In this document: one piece after another, positions 1 through 9,384 of the stretch
How positions within the stretch are numbered: position 1 is the stretch's first letter
How the letters are laid out: every line of letters starts with the position of its first letter
Assembly (NCBI RefSeq): GCF_020831365.1
Contig: NZ_JAJHPV010000010.1
Coordinates: 1-64,000, forward strand
Source of the DNA: Massilia agrisoli
GTDB lineage: Bacteria; Pseudomonadota; Gammaproteobacteria; Burkholderiales; Burkholderiaceae_D
Reading direction: 5' to 3'
DNA length: 64,000 bases
Made by a program: the position numbers and the translations under genes
The notes under the pieces: model-generated
The model's input: only the letters and a program-made list of their open reading frames with translations
The model's database searches: none
What the model was told of the DNA's origin: nothing

Positions 1-121
1 CGGCCATTGGGGCCGCCATGCGGAAGCTTGCACATTTGTGCTTCGGTGTCGTCAAAACTGGACGGGCATACGAGGCAAATTTTGCCGTTCAGGCTTGACG
101 ATCAAGACGGTATCTACGAGA

Positions 122-1243
122 CTACTTCTTCTGCACGACCACGCAACCGATCGAGTAACCCGCGCCGAACGAACAAATCACGCCTTTCGCGCCCGAGGGC
201 ATGTCTTCATGGTGCTTGTGGAACGCGATAATCGATCCGGCCGACGAGGTGTTCGCATACGTATCGAGAATCACCGGCGCCTCTTGCGGCTCCGCTTCAC
301 GGCCAAGCAGCGTGCGCGCGATCAGCTGGTTCATGCTCAGGTTCGCCTGGTGCAGCCAGAAGCGTGAAATATCCGATACCTGCAGGCCCGCGCGCTCGAC
401 CGTATCCTTGATCATCGCAGCGGCCATCGGGCACACTTCCTTGAATACCTTGCGGCCCTGCTGGCGGAACAGCTTGTCGGCCTTGCCCACGCCAGATTCG
501 TCGAAGCGGTTCATGAAGCCGAAGTTGTTGCGGATGTTGTTCGAGAACTGGGTCTTGAGCTTCGATTCGAGGATCTCGAACTGGTGGCGGCCTTTGGCAG
601 TCTCCTCGGCTTCAATCACGATCGCCGTGCAGGCGTCGCCGAAGATGAAGTGGCTGTCGCGGTCGCGGTAGTTCAGGTGGCCGCTGGTGATCTCGGGGTT
701 CAGCACCAGCACCGCGCGGGCCTGGCCGCTTTGCACGGCCGACATCGCGGTCTGGATGCCGAAGGTGGCCGACGAACAGGCGACGTTCATGTCGAAGCCG
801 AAGCCCTCGATGCCGAGCGCTTCCTGCACTTCGACCGCCATCGCCGGATAGGCGCGCTGCATGTTGCTGCATGCGACAATCACCATGTCGATATCGGCGG
901 GCGCGCGGCCGGCGTTGTCGAGGGCCTGATGCGCGGCCTTGACGCAGATCTCCGCCTGCAGCGACAGTTCATCGTCGCCACGCTCGGGAATCCGCGCGGT
1001 CATGTGGGTGGGGTCGAGGATGCCGGACTTTTCCATCACGTAGCGCGACTTGATGCCGGAGGCTTTTTCGATGAAGGCGGCGCTGGACGGCTCGATCGCG
1101 GTGACGGTGCCTTCGGCAATCGCCTTGGCATTCTCGGCATTGAACAGTTCGGCGTAGCCGTTGAAGGCGGCGACCAGCTCTTCATTCGTGATCGAATTGG
1201 CCGGCGTGAAAAGGCCAGTGCCACTGATGACGACTTTTTTCAT
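122..1243 (-). CDS. Beta-ketoacyl-ACP synthase III (FabH-like, long form)
   Basis: A thiolase-fold condensing enzyme that would join an acyl-CoA or acyl starter to malonyl-ACP. The 373-residue protein carries the complete FabH-type triad: Cys156 in NVACSSATF, His298 in WLHQAN and Asn331 in YANTSSAG. It is about 55 residues longer than E. coli FabH (317), with extra sequence near the N terminus (about 30-60) and around 220-265, so it belongs to the longer FabH relatives often used outside core fatty acid synthesis. It stands alone, divergent from the glycosyltransferase at 1504; the 260-bp gap must hold both promoters. No other fatty-acid gene adjoins it, so its substrate is not evident. Family confident, physiological role not. 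Confidence 0.88.
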   Translation of the reverse strand: MKKVVISGTGLFTPANSITNEELVAAFNGYAELFNAENAKAIAEGTVTAIEPSSAAFIEKASGIKSRYVMEKSGILDPTHMTARIPERGDDELSLQAEICVKAAHQALDNAGRAPADIDMVIVACSNMQRAYPAMAVEVQEALGIEGFGFDMNVACSSATFGIQTAMSAVQSGQARAVLVLNPEITSGHLNYRDRDSHFIFGDACTAIVIEAEETAKGRHQFEILESKLKTQFSNNIRNNFGFMNRFDESGVGKADKLFRQQGRKVFKEVCPMAAAMIKDTVERAGLQVSDISRFWLHQANLSMNQLIARTLLGREAEPQEAPVILDTYANTSSAGSIIAFHKHHEDMPSGAKGVICSFGAGYSIGCVVVQKK

Positions 1244-1503
1244 ATCAAACTTTCAAATAGGGTAAGCCGGGGCGCGCCCGGCAGGTCGTGTGATTCTACA
1301 CGCGGGGTTCAAGCCAGGCATAGAAAACTGCTGCTCTTTGGAGGAGACATTCGAACCGCGCGCGGCTCAAGAAATTGCCGTGCGAGAATAGTTGACCAAA
1401 CGCATATTTTGATAATCATTCGTCTATAATTCCCTGTTATTTCGTGCTGGCGGTCCGCCACGCGCGAGCCAGCCGGCACTTTCCCATTTAGGCGCAGCGA
1501 AAC

Positions 1504-2730
1504 ATGACTGACAAGTCGCACAACAAGACCGTATTGATGATCGCACTGGAAGTGCCTCCTGCTCGGAGTGCCGGAGTGCAACGGCCATACCGCTTCGCTG
1601 AGTATTTGCTGGAAATGGGCTGGAACCCGATCATCCTGACCGCCACCACCGATGTATACGGCCGTTTCGACCATGAATTGCAGGTTCCGCCCGCACTGGC
1701 GTCGAATATTTACCGCGCCAAGGCGGCCGACATCAACAAGGTGGTGTCGATTGCCGGACGTTCGCCGGATTTCCTGGCCTTGTCCGACCGTTACTGGCCG
1801 TGGTATTTCAGCGCAACCAAGCTCGGCGCCGAGCTGATCCGCAAGCATAAGGTGGGCGCCATCTGGTCGACCTACCCGGTGCTGACCGCGCACCTGATCG
1901 GCCGCAACCTCGCCAACCGCTTCAAGCTGCCGTGGATCGCCGACTTCCGCGATCCGATCCAGTGCCATTACAACCCGCACTACAAGAACTTCAACGGACT
2001 GACCCGCCACCTCGAGCGCAAGATCGTCAGCTCGGCCAGCAAGGTCTGCCTGACCAGCGCCGAGTCGGCCCAGCTGTACCGCGACTTGTATCCGGGCGAG
2101 CCGGCCGACAAGTTTTTCGTCATCGAAAACGGCTTTGCCTCGATCGATCTGCCGCCGTCGGCGACGCCGGAAAAGTTCATGCTGCTCTACAGCGGCGCCC
2201 TGTACGGCAATGGCCGCGACATCAACGGCATTTTCCGCGCGCTGCGCCAGCTGAAGGACCAGCAGCTGATTAACGCCGACAACTTCGTGCTGCGCTTCCG
2301 CGGCAGCGCCAAGCCCGGCCGCTTTGACGCCGAGCTTGCCGCCCATGGCGTGGCCGACATCGTCGAATTCGCGCCGCCGGTGCCGTTCCAGCAGGCATTG
2401 GCCGAAATGCAACAGTGCTCGGCAAATATGCTCATCCAGGACGAGGTATTCCGCTACCAGGTTCCTGGCAAGCTGTACGATTACATCCAGAGCCGCAAGC
2501 CGATCCTGGCCATCTGCCCGGAACGCAGCGCCACGGCCAACGTGTGCGCGGCGATTCCGAATGTCTGGCGCGCGTGGAGCGACAGCGAGCTGGCCGCGGC
2601 GCTCGCCGACATCCTGAAAGGCCGGTTTGCCGCGCCGCTGGCAGCGCCGGAACTGGAAAAATACAGCCGCCGCGGGCGAACCCGCCAGCTTGCCACGGCG
2701 CTTGAAGGCCTGGCGGCAGCAAAACCATAA
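1504..2730 (+). CDS. Glycosyltransferase, GT4-like
   Basis: Cytoplasmic GT-B fold glycosyltransferase of 408 residues, expected to add a sugar to a lipid-linked EPS repeat unit. The N terminus has the acceptor-side pattern VPPARSAGVQRPYRF seen in GT4-like proteins; the C-terminal half has LYSGALYGNG (nucleotide-binding loop) and QVPGKLYDYIQSRKPI, which corresponds to the family's sugar-nucleotide binding E-x7-E region in degenerate form. It opens a three-gene module with the flippase (12-nt gap) and the ATP-grasp protein. Donor and acceptor cannot be told from sequence. Confidence 0.85.
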   Translation: MTDKSHNKTVLMIALEVPPARSAGVQRPYRFAEYLLEMGWNPIILTATTDVYGRFDHELQVPPALASNIYRAKAADINKVVSIAGRSPDFLALSDRYWPWYFSATKLGAELIRKHKVGAIWSTYPVLTAHLIGRNLANRFKLPWIADFRDPIQCHYNPHYKNFNGLTRHLERKIVSSASKVCLTSAESAQLYRDLYPGEPADKFFVIENGFASIDLPPSATPEKFMLLYSGALYGNGRDINGIFRALRQLKDQQLINADNFVLRFRGSAKPGRFDAELAAHGVADIVEFAPPVPFQQALAEMQQCSANMLIQDEVFRYQVPGKLYDYIQSRKPILAICPERSATANVCAAIPNVWRAWSDSELAAALADILKGRFAAPLAAPELEKYSRRGRTRQLATALEGLAAAKP

Positions 2731-2742
2731 CGTGGACGCATA

Positions 2743-4245
2743 GTGGATCAGCTTAAAAGTAAAACCCTGCAGGGCCTGATGTACCTTGGATTCGGCAAGG
2801 GCCTGGGGCGGCTGATCTCCTTCGTCAACACCTTGCTGCTGGCGCGGCTGCTGTCGCCGAAAGACTACGGCCTGATGTCGATCGTGATGGTGGTGGTCGG
2901 CTTTATCGGCTTCTTCAATGAGATCGGCCTTGGCAGCGCGATCAAGCAGCGCCTCGACATCACCAAGGAACAGCTCAACGGCGCTTTCGCGCTGGCGCTG
3001 TTGATCAGCATTCCGCTGTACCTCGCGCTGTACGCCGTCAGTCCGCAGATTTCGGCGTTCTACGAGCAGGACATCACGGCGGTGCTGCGCTTTATCGCGC
3101 TGACCTTCATCATTGGCGCCGTGGCCACCGTGCCTGACGCGCTGATGGCGCGCGACATGCGCTTCAAGATCTACGGCGGCATCGATTTCTGCATGATCCT
3201 GATCCAGTGCGTCGTCACGCTGGTGCTGGCATGGCTGGGCTACCAGGTATGGGCGCTGGCCTGGGGCTTTGTCGCCGCGCAGGTGTTCAAGACCAGCTGC
3301 ATTTTCTACTTCAGTAACTGGCGGCCTACGCGCCTGGGCAACCTGGGCGCCGCCACCGACCTGATGAAGTTCGGCGCCACCGTCACCTATTCGCGCCTGA
3401 CCTGGTACTTCTACAACAACGCCAAGACCCTGATCATCGGCAAGGTGCTCAACCCGCAGCTGCTGGGCGTGTATTCGATGGCGTCGACCCTCGCCACGCT
3501 GCCGTCCACGCACATCACCAGCATGGTGATCCAGATCGCCTCGCCGCTGTTCTCCAAGCTGCAGCTGGACCTGCCGCGCCTCGACAATGCGATGCGCCGC
3601 CTGACCTCCGGCATCGCGCTGATCGCCTTCCCGGTCATGGCCGGCATGGCGCTGACCGCCACCGAGCTGGTGCCCGTCCTGCTGGGGCCGAACTGGATCG
3701 AGGCGGTGTTCCCGCTGCAGATCCTGTGCGTCCTGGGCTTGTTCAAGTCGGTCGATCCCTTGATCACGCAGGCGTTTATCTCGATCGGCAAGGCCCACGT
3801 TACGGCTCGCTACACGACCCTGTGCGCGGTGGTGATCCCGGTCAGCGTGTATGTCGGCGCGATTACCGGCGGGCTGGTGGGCGTGGCGATCGGCATGGCG
3901 GTGTCGTATCCGCTGTCGTCGATCTACCTGTTCCGTTCGGCGCAGGTCCACCTCGACTTCTCGATGCGCCGCTACCTGCGCGCGCTGCAAACGCCGATCG
4001 AAGGCTGCGTATGGATGGCTTCCATCGTGCTCGGCTACCACTACCTGTCGGTTAGGGCCGGATTCGACCTGCCGCTGTGGCTGCTCATCAGCAAAACCGT
4101 GGTCGGGGGACTGAGCTACCTGCTGTTCCTCGTGTATATCCGCCGCAGCGGCCTGAACGACTGCTACGAGGTGCTGCGCGAGCTGGGCGTGTCCGCCAAG
4201 AAGCTGGACCGCTGGCCGTTCAACCGCGCCATGCCGCCCGCCTGA
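2743..4245 (+). CDS. Polysaccharide flippase (Wzx/MATE-like)
   Basis: Integral inner-membrane protein of 500 residues with about 12-14 hydrophobic segments and the family signature LLSPKDYGLMSIVMVV near residues 36-51, followed by GFFNEIGLGSAIKQR. Members move undecaprenyl-linked oligosaccharides across the inner membrane. The start is a GTG at 2743, 12 nt after the glycosyltransferase stop; no ATG fits better. It is the only Wzx-like gene visible in the window, so it is a candidate to serve the exosortase-A EPS locus more than 20 kb away (inference). Confidence 0.88.
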   Translation: MDQLKSKTLQGLMYLGFGKGLGRLISFVNTLLLARLLSPKDYGLMSIVMVVVGFIGFFNEIGLGSAIKQRLDITKEQLNGAFALALLISIPLYLALYAVSPQISAFYEQDITAVLRFIALTFIIGAVATVPDALMARDMRFKIYGGIDFCMILIQCVVTLVLAWLGYQVWALAWGFVAAQVFKTSCIFYFSNWRPTRLGNLGAATDLMKFGATVTYSRLTWYFYNNAKTLIIGKVLNPQLLGVYSMASTLATLPSTHITSMVIQIASPLFSKLQLDLPRLDNAMRRLTSGIALIAFPVMAGMALTATELVPVLLGPNWIEAVFPLQILCVLGLFKSVDPLITQAFISIGKAHVTARYTTLCAVVIPVSVYVGAITGGLVGVAIGMAVSYPLSSIYLFRSAQVHLDFSMRRYLRALQTPIEGCVWMASIVLGYHYLSVRAGFDLPLWLLISKTVVGGLSYLLFLVYIRRSGLNDCYEVLRELGVSAKKLDRWPFNRAMPPA

Positions 4246-4273
4246 GTCCAACAACACACCCATCGGATTTCGC

Positions 4274-5344
4274 ATGCAAGTGATCAAAGACATACAACAC
4301 GCGTGGACGCTGCTTGAGACGCGCAAGGCCGACACCGCCTACCTGCCATTCTGGCGCCAGCTGCTGGAAATGGCGGCGCTGTGGGGCGTGCGCGGCATCG
4401 GCCCCGGCTATTACCTGCAGGCGCGCTGGTGGCGCCCGAGCGTGCCGTTCGCCGACAAGTGGGCGCACACCAACCGCAAGGAATACAACGCCTTCATCGA
4501 CCGCTGGAATGCGCGGCCGTACCAGAAGGCCTCGCAGCACAAGGTGGTCGAAAAGGCCGTGCTGCAGCTGCTGGGCGTGCCTACACCGGAGTTCATCGGC
4601 TTCCTGCACCCGAACAGCGGCGCGCGCGCCGACGGCACGCCGCTGCGCGGCCTGGACGACCTGACGCGCCTGTGCCGCGAAATGGTGGGCCAGAAGGTCT
4701 GCTTCAAGCTGGTCGAAGGCTACGGCGGCGCGGGCTTTGCCGCGTTCAGCATCGGCGAGTCGGGCGGCCAGCCAGTCTTCGTCCATCCGATCAGCGGCGC
4801 CGAAACCAGCATCGCAGACTGGTATGCCAAGGCCTCGCAAGACCGCGACGGCTACATCGTCGAACACTACCTGCAGCAGCACGAGGTGCTGTCGAATATC
4901 CATCCGAACTCGGTGAACACCTTGCGCATCTGGCTGTACCAGGCGCGCGGCGAAGTGAAGATCGCCGGCGCCTTCCTGCGCGTGGGCCGCAAGGGCAGCC
5001 TGGTCGACAATACCAGCAGCGGCGGGGTGTTCTGTCCGGTGGACCTGAAAACCGGCGTGCTGCGCTACGCGGCCAACGCCAAGAACCCCTTGCAGACGAT
5101 GGACAGCCACCCGGATACCGGCGGCCGCATCGCCGGCGTGCAGCTGCCGTTCTGGCGCGAATGCCAGGATGTGGCGGCGCGCGCCATGCAGGCTTTCCCG
5201 CATGTGAACGTGGCTGGAGTGGATGTGGCCATCGCCATCGATGGCCCGAAGATGATCGAACTGAATGTGCGGCCGGACCAGATTGGCTGCGCCCGCATCG
5301 ACCTGCCGCTCAAGCAGGTCGACCAGTGGATGCGGGGCGGCTGA
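4274..5344 (+). CDS. Sugar-transfer-associated ATP-grasp protein
   Basis: 356-residue cytoplasmic protein of the ATP-grasp fold, resembling the family found beside sugar transferases in capsule and EPS loci. Visible elements are the ATP-binding lysine strand KVCFKLVEGYGGAGFAAF (about 139-156), IVEHYLQQHEVLSNIHPNS (about 195-213), and the acidic metal-binding end IELNVRPDQIGC (about 328-339). ATP-grasp enzymes ligate a carboxylate to an amine or thiol through an acylphosphate; here the likely job is attaching an amino acid or other acyl group to a sugar, but no substrate is shown. Last gene of the left EPS module, convergent with the protease gene 20 nt away. Confidence 0.8.
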   Translation: MQVIKDIQHAWTLLETRKADTAYLPFWRQLLEMAALWGVRGIGPGYYLQARWWRPSVPFADKWAHTNRKEYNAFIDRWNARPYQKASQHKVVEKAVLQLLGVPTPEFIGFLHPNSGARADGTPLRGLDDLTRLCREMVGQKVCFKLVEGYGGAGFAAFSIGESGGQPVFVHPISGAETSIADWYAKASQDRDGYIVEHYLQQHEVLSNIHPNSVNTLRIWLYQARGEVKIAGAFLRVGRKGSLVDNTSSGGVFCPVDLKTGVLRYAANAKNPLQTMDSHPDTGGRIAGVQLPFWRECQDVAARAMQAFPHVNVAGVDVAIAIDGPKMIELNVRPDQIGCARIDLPLKQVDQWMRGG

Positions 5345-5364
5345 GCCCCGTTCCAGCTTGAGGC

Positions 5365-6810
5365 TTAAGGCTTCAGCGGCGCGGCAGGCTTGGCAGAGCG
5401 CTGGGCGACGGTGGTCCTGGTCTGGGTTTTGGACAGCTGGACTGGCTGGCCTTTCAGGTGGTTCAGGGCCTGCTTCAGCTGGAAGTCTTCAGTACTGCCA
5501 TATTCCAGCGGGCCGCGCTTGCGCTCCATGGCGATGATGCGCATCTGCTCTTCCATCTCATCGTTGCGCGCGCTGGCGGCTTCCTCGTCGCGGTCGTTCG
5601 ACAGGTGCTTTTCCAGGTCCGCCTCGCGCATGCGCAGGCCGTTCAGGCCATCGCCATCGGCATGTTCGTCCACCAGCAGGTCAGGCATGATGCCCTTGGC
5701 CTGGATCGAGCGGCCTTTCGGCGTGTAGTAGCGCGCCGTGGTCAGCTTGACGGCGGTGTCGTTGGTCAGCGGGCGCACGGTCTGCACCGAGCCCTTGCCG
5801 AAGGTCTGGCTGCCCATCACGATGGCGCGCTTGTAGTCCTGCAGCGCCCCAGCCACGATTTCCGACGCCGACGCCGAACCGGTATTGACCAGCACCACCA
5901 GCGGTACGTTCTTGACGGCCAGCGGCAGGCGCGCGAGCGCGTCGTTGTCGCTCAGCGAATAGTACTCGGCGCGGCCGTAGAAGCTCTGCTTCGAGTCGGG
6001 CAGCTGGCCATTGGTCGAAACGATTTCGGCATCCTTCGGCAGGAATGCCGCAGACACGCCGATCGCGCCTTGCAGTAGGCCGCCCGGGTCATTGCGCAGG
6101 TCGAGCACCAGGCCTTTCAGGTTCGGGTCCTGCTTGTACAGGTCCTTGATTTTGGCCGCCATGTCGTCCACGGTCGGCTCCTGGAACTGCGAGATGCGCA
6201 GCCATGCGTAGCCCGGCTCGACGATCTTGCCCTTGACGCTCTTTTGCACGATCTCTTCGCGCGTGATGGTAAAGGTCAGCGGCTGCGGCGCGTCCTTGCG
6301 CAAGATGGTCAGGTTGACCTTGGTCTTCGGCTCGCCGCGCATCTTCTTGATCGCCTCATCGATCGCCAGGCCCTGGATCGGCACGGAATTGATGCGGGTG
6401 ATCAGGTCGCCCGCCTTGATGCCGGCGCGGTAGGCCGGCGAGTCCTCGATCGGCGAGACGATGCGGATATAGCCTTCCTCGCTTTCGGCGATCTCGATGC
6501 CGAGGCCGACGAATTTTCCCTCGGTGCCTTCGCGCAGTTCGCGGAAGGCTTTTTTGTCGAGGTAGGCCGAATGGGGGTCGAGCGAAGCGACCATGCCGGA
6601 GATGGCGTCGGTCAGCAGTTTTTTGTCCTGCACCGGCTCGACGTAATCGCTTTTGATCAGGCCATAGACGTCGGCCAGCTGGCGCAGCTCTTCAAGCGGC
6701 ATGCCCGGATTGACCGGGCGCTGGGCAAGCGCGGAGAACTGCATCGACACTGCGACGCCGGCGATGACGCCCAGGCCGACAAGGCTGGTATTTTTAAGTG
6801 TTGAGCCCAT
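5365..6810 (-). CDS. ctpA: C-terminal processing protease, S41 family
   Basis: Periplasmic serine protease of 481 residues. Order: N-terminal signal-anchor (about 8-29), S41 N-terminal region with SLDPHSAYLD, PDZ domain (about 97-185) with SPAYRAGIKAGDLI, and the S41 catalytic core with Ser314 in GSASASEI and Lys339 in TFGKGSV, the 25-residue spacing of the Ser-Lys dyad in CtpA/Prc. A charged C-terminal tail (about 400-481) is typical of the long betaproteobacterial forms. It would trim C termini of periplasmic proteins and affect cell-wall hydrolases. Convergent with the ATP-grasp gene; it is not obviously part of the EPS set. Confidence 0.93.
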   Translation of the reverse strand: MGSTLKNTSLVGLGVIAGVAVSMQFSALAQRPVNPGMPLEELRQLADVYGLIKSDYVEPVQDKKLLTDAISGMVASLDPHSAYLDKKAFRELREGTEGKFVGLGIEIAESEEGYIRIVSPIEDSPAYRAGIKAGDLITRINSVPIQGLAIDEAIKKMRGEPKTKVNLTILRKDAPQPLTFTITREEIVQKSVKGKIVEPGYAWLRISQFQEPTVDDMAAKIKDLYKQDPNLKGLVLDLRNDPGGLLQGAIGVSAAFLPKDAEIVSTNGQLPDSKQSFYGRAEYYSLSDNDALARLPLAVKNVPLVVLVNTGSASASEIVAGALQDYKRAIVMGSQTFGKGSVQTVRPLTNDTAVKLTTARYYTPKGRSIQAKGIMPDLLVDEHADGDGLNGLRMREADLEKHLSNDRDEEAASARNDEMEEQMRIIAMERKRGPLEYGSTEDFQLKQALNHLKGQPVQLSKTQTRTTVAQRSAKPAAPLKP

Positions 6811-7079
6811 GAGATCACCTGACCGATGCTAGATATTCAATGTGTTTGCGCTGAGTTCGCGCACGGACCAGTATAAACCCGATTGCCACCTGCGCGCACC
6901 CACCGCGCAAGCAACGGCGCCCTATGGCATGCATACATTGTGTCGTTCTGTATCGAAAAGTAAAAAACGGCTTCCGCGCATTTGCGGGGAGGTAACAGAA
7001 GCTAGAATGCCATCATCCCCCATCCCCGTGTTGAGCGGCATGCTCCACCTCCGCTTGCGGTAAAAATTTGAATGGCCCA

Positions 7080-9302
7080 ATGAAAAAAATAATCCCCCTC
7101 GCGTGCGCGGCCCTGCTGAACGGCGCCAGCGGCTACGCTGCGGCGCAGGTGGCAAGCGAGCCCGCCGCCGCCCAGCCGGCGCCCGACACCACGCCAGCCA
7201 CCCCGCCGGCCCCCGCGGCAGAGAACAAGCTGCAGCAGGTGACGGTTACCGGCACCCGCGCCAACGATACCGAAGCACGCCGCAATGCCACCGCGGCGAA
7301 GATGATCTTCGGCCGTGAAGAACTCGACCGCAACGGCGACAGCAATGTGGGCGAAATCCTCAAGCGCCTGCCGGGCGTGACGATGGGCGGCGCGCCGGGC
7401 CGGGGCGGAGGCGGCGTGCGCATGCGCGGGCTTGGCAACGGCTACACCCAGATGCTGGTCAACGGCGAGCGTCCGCCTCCGGGCTTTTCGCTGGAATCGC
7501 TGGCGCCCGACCAGGTCGAGCGCATTGAAGTGATGCACGGCCCGGTGGCCGAATTCTCCACCCGCGCCATCGCCGGCACCATCAACATCGTGCTGCGCGA
7601 GGGCTACCAGCAAAAAGACATCCAGCTGCGCGTCACCGACAGCATCGAAAATGGCCTGCACAGCCCCGACGTATCGCTGACGGTGCCGGGCAAGCAGGGC
7701 GCGCTGACATGGCTGCTCAATGGCTCGGTCGGCGTGCGCCGCGAGCGCGATGAGAGCTATTCCTTCGACCAGGACATCCTCGATAGCGGCGAGATCCAGA
7801 AGGAGCAGGAAATCTTCGGCAGGGGCGAGCGCCGCTCGACCCGGGTGCACCTGGGCCCGCGCGTGTCGTACAAATTTGAAAACGGCGATACGCTGACCTA
7901 CCAGCAGTTCCTGATGCACGCCAAGAGCGTGGGCACCACCGACAGCGTGTTGGCGCAGCGTGTCGGCCTGATTGCGCCGGAATATGCGCTGTCGCAAGGC
8001 ACGTCCGACTCCACCTCGACCTTCACGCGCGGCTTCGGTAACTGGGTCCACCGCTTTGAAGGCGGCGGCAAGGCGGACGTCAAGTTCGGCCTTGGCGGCG
8101 GGCGCAGCGAAAGCGACTCCGAGCGTTACCACTACAACGCCGACGGCGCGCTGACCGACCGCTTCTTCGACGGCGACGAATCGCGCAGCACCAGCTTCAG
8201 CTTCGGCGGCAAGTACACCAAGCGGGTAGGCACCGGGCACACGCTCGCCGCAGGCTGGGACATCGAAACGGGCAGCCGCAGCACCACCCGGGTATCGCTC
8301 GACAACGGCCTGCCGCAGTTCGAGGACTCCGGTTCCGACCTGTCGGCCGACACCCGCCGCCTGGCCGCCTTCGTGCAGGACGAGTGGGACATCAGCAAAA
8401 CCTGGTCGGCCTACTTTGGCCTGCGCTGGGAAGGCATCCGCACCGAAAGCACGCGTGCCGGCGCGGACGTCGAGAACAACACCAGCGTGTTCAGCCCGGT
8501 GCTGCACACGGTCTGGCGCATTCCCGGTTTCGAAAAGGACCAGATCCGCGCCAGCTACACGCACAGCTACAAGTCGCCCGACCTGAATGACCTGATCGCA
8601 GCGCCGTCGTTCTCGCGCCTGAACAGCGCCACCCGCCCCGACCGCATCGGCAACCCGGACCTGAAACCGGAACTGGCCAAGGGCATCGACATCGCGTATG
8701 AGCACTACCTGGGCCGCAACGGCATCATCTCGGCCAGCGGCTTCGTGCGCAACATCGACAACCTGATGCGCCGCGAGATCAGCCTGCGCAACGGGCGCTG
8801 GGTATCGAGCCCGGCCAACATCGGCAGCGCGCGCACCAGCGGCATCGAACTGGAGGCCAAGTTCCAGCTGGCCGAATTGATGACCGATGCGCCAGACGTC
8901 GACTTCCGCGCCAACTACAGCCGCTTCTGGTCGGATGTCGAAGGCATTCCGGGCCCGGACAACCGGCTCGACCAGCAGGCAAAGCAAACCGCCAACATCG
9001 GCTTCGACTACCGCCTCAAGGCGGTGCCGCTGACCCTTGGCGGCGGCTTTAACTGGACGCCCGCGATCGAAGTGCAGACCAGCCTGACCGAGCGCGTAAG
9101 CACTGGCCCGAAACGCCAGCTGGACCTGTACGGCTTGTGGAAGTTCACCCCTGACCTGCACCTGCGCGTCTCGGGCAGCAACCTGCTTGGCGAAGACTAC
9201 GACAGCGGCCGCATCGTCCACACCGGCGGCCTGTCGCAGACCTCCTTCACGGCCGCTCGCAGCTACCCGAGCGTGAGTGTTAAGCTTGAGATGAAATTGT
9301 AG
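7080..9302 (+). CDS. TonB-dependent outer-membrane receptor
   Basis: Outer-membrane beta-barrel transporter of about 740 residues. Signal peptide (about 1-24), then a Pro/Ala-rich linker, the TonB-box region LQQVTVTGTR, a plug domain (about 50-165) with GEILKRLPGVTM, RMRGLGNGYTQMLVNGERP and VERIEVMHGPVAEFSTRAIA, then the barrel ending in an aromatic/aliphatic strand (SVKLEMKL). ATG at 7080 is preferred over the in-frame TTG at 7068 because the signal peptide begins there with MKKIIPL. The ligand (siderophore, vitamin or oligosaccharide) is not evident; no ferric or B12 uptake genes flank it. Confidence 0.92.
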   Translation: MKKIIPLACAALLNGASGYAAAQVASEPAAAQPAPDTTPATPPAPAAENKLQQVTVTGTRANDTEARRNATAAKMIFGREELDRNGDSNVGEILKRLPGVTMGGAPGRGGGGVRMRGLGNGYTQMLVNGERPPPGFSLESLAPDQVERIEVMHGPVAEFSTRAIAGTINIVLREGYQQKDIQLRVTDSIENGLHSPDVSLTVPGKQGALTWLLNGSVGVRRERDESYSFDQDILDSGEIQKEQEIFGRGERRSTRVHLGPRVSYKFENGDTLTYQQFLMHAKSVGTTDSVLAQRVGLIAPEYALSQGTSDSTSTFTRGFGNWVHRFEGGGKADVKFGLGGGRSESDSERYHYNADGALTDRFFDGDESRSTSFSFGGKYTKRVGTGHTLAAGWDIETGSRSTTRVSLDNGLPQFEDSGSDLSADTRRLAAFVQDEWDISKTWSAYFGLRWEGIRTESTRAGADVENNTSVFSPVLHTVWRIPGFEKDQIRASYTHSYKSPDLNDLIAAPSFSRLNSATRPDRIGNPDLKPELAKGIDIAYEHYLGRNGIISASGFVRNIDNLMRREISLRNGRWVSSPANIGSARTSGIELEAKFQLAELMTDAPDVDFRANYSRFWSDVEGIPGPDNRLDQQAKQTANIGFDYRLKAVPLTLGGGFNWTPAIEVQTSLTERVSTGPKRQLDLYGLWKFTPDLHLRVSGSNLLGEDYDSGRIVHTGGLSQTSFTAARSYPSVSVKLEMKL

Positions 9303-9384
9303 TAAAGCGGGCAGGTGGAGACCCTCGCCCGAGACGCACCAAATGGCCACGAGCCTTTTTATCCAGACCCATAAGGACAATCCT

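Noticed and set aside
1309-4335. A 1008-codon open frame on the minus strand opposite the left EPS module
   Set aside because: It is antisense to three well-recognised genes; the translation is rich in Arg, His, Gln and Ala without any domain, as expected in GC-rich DNA.
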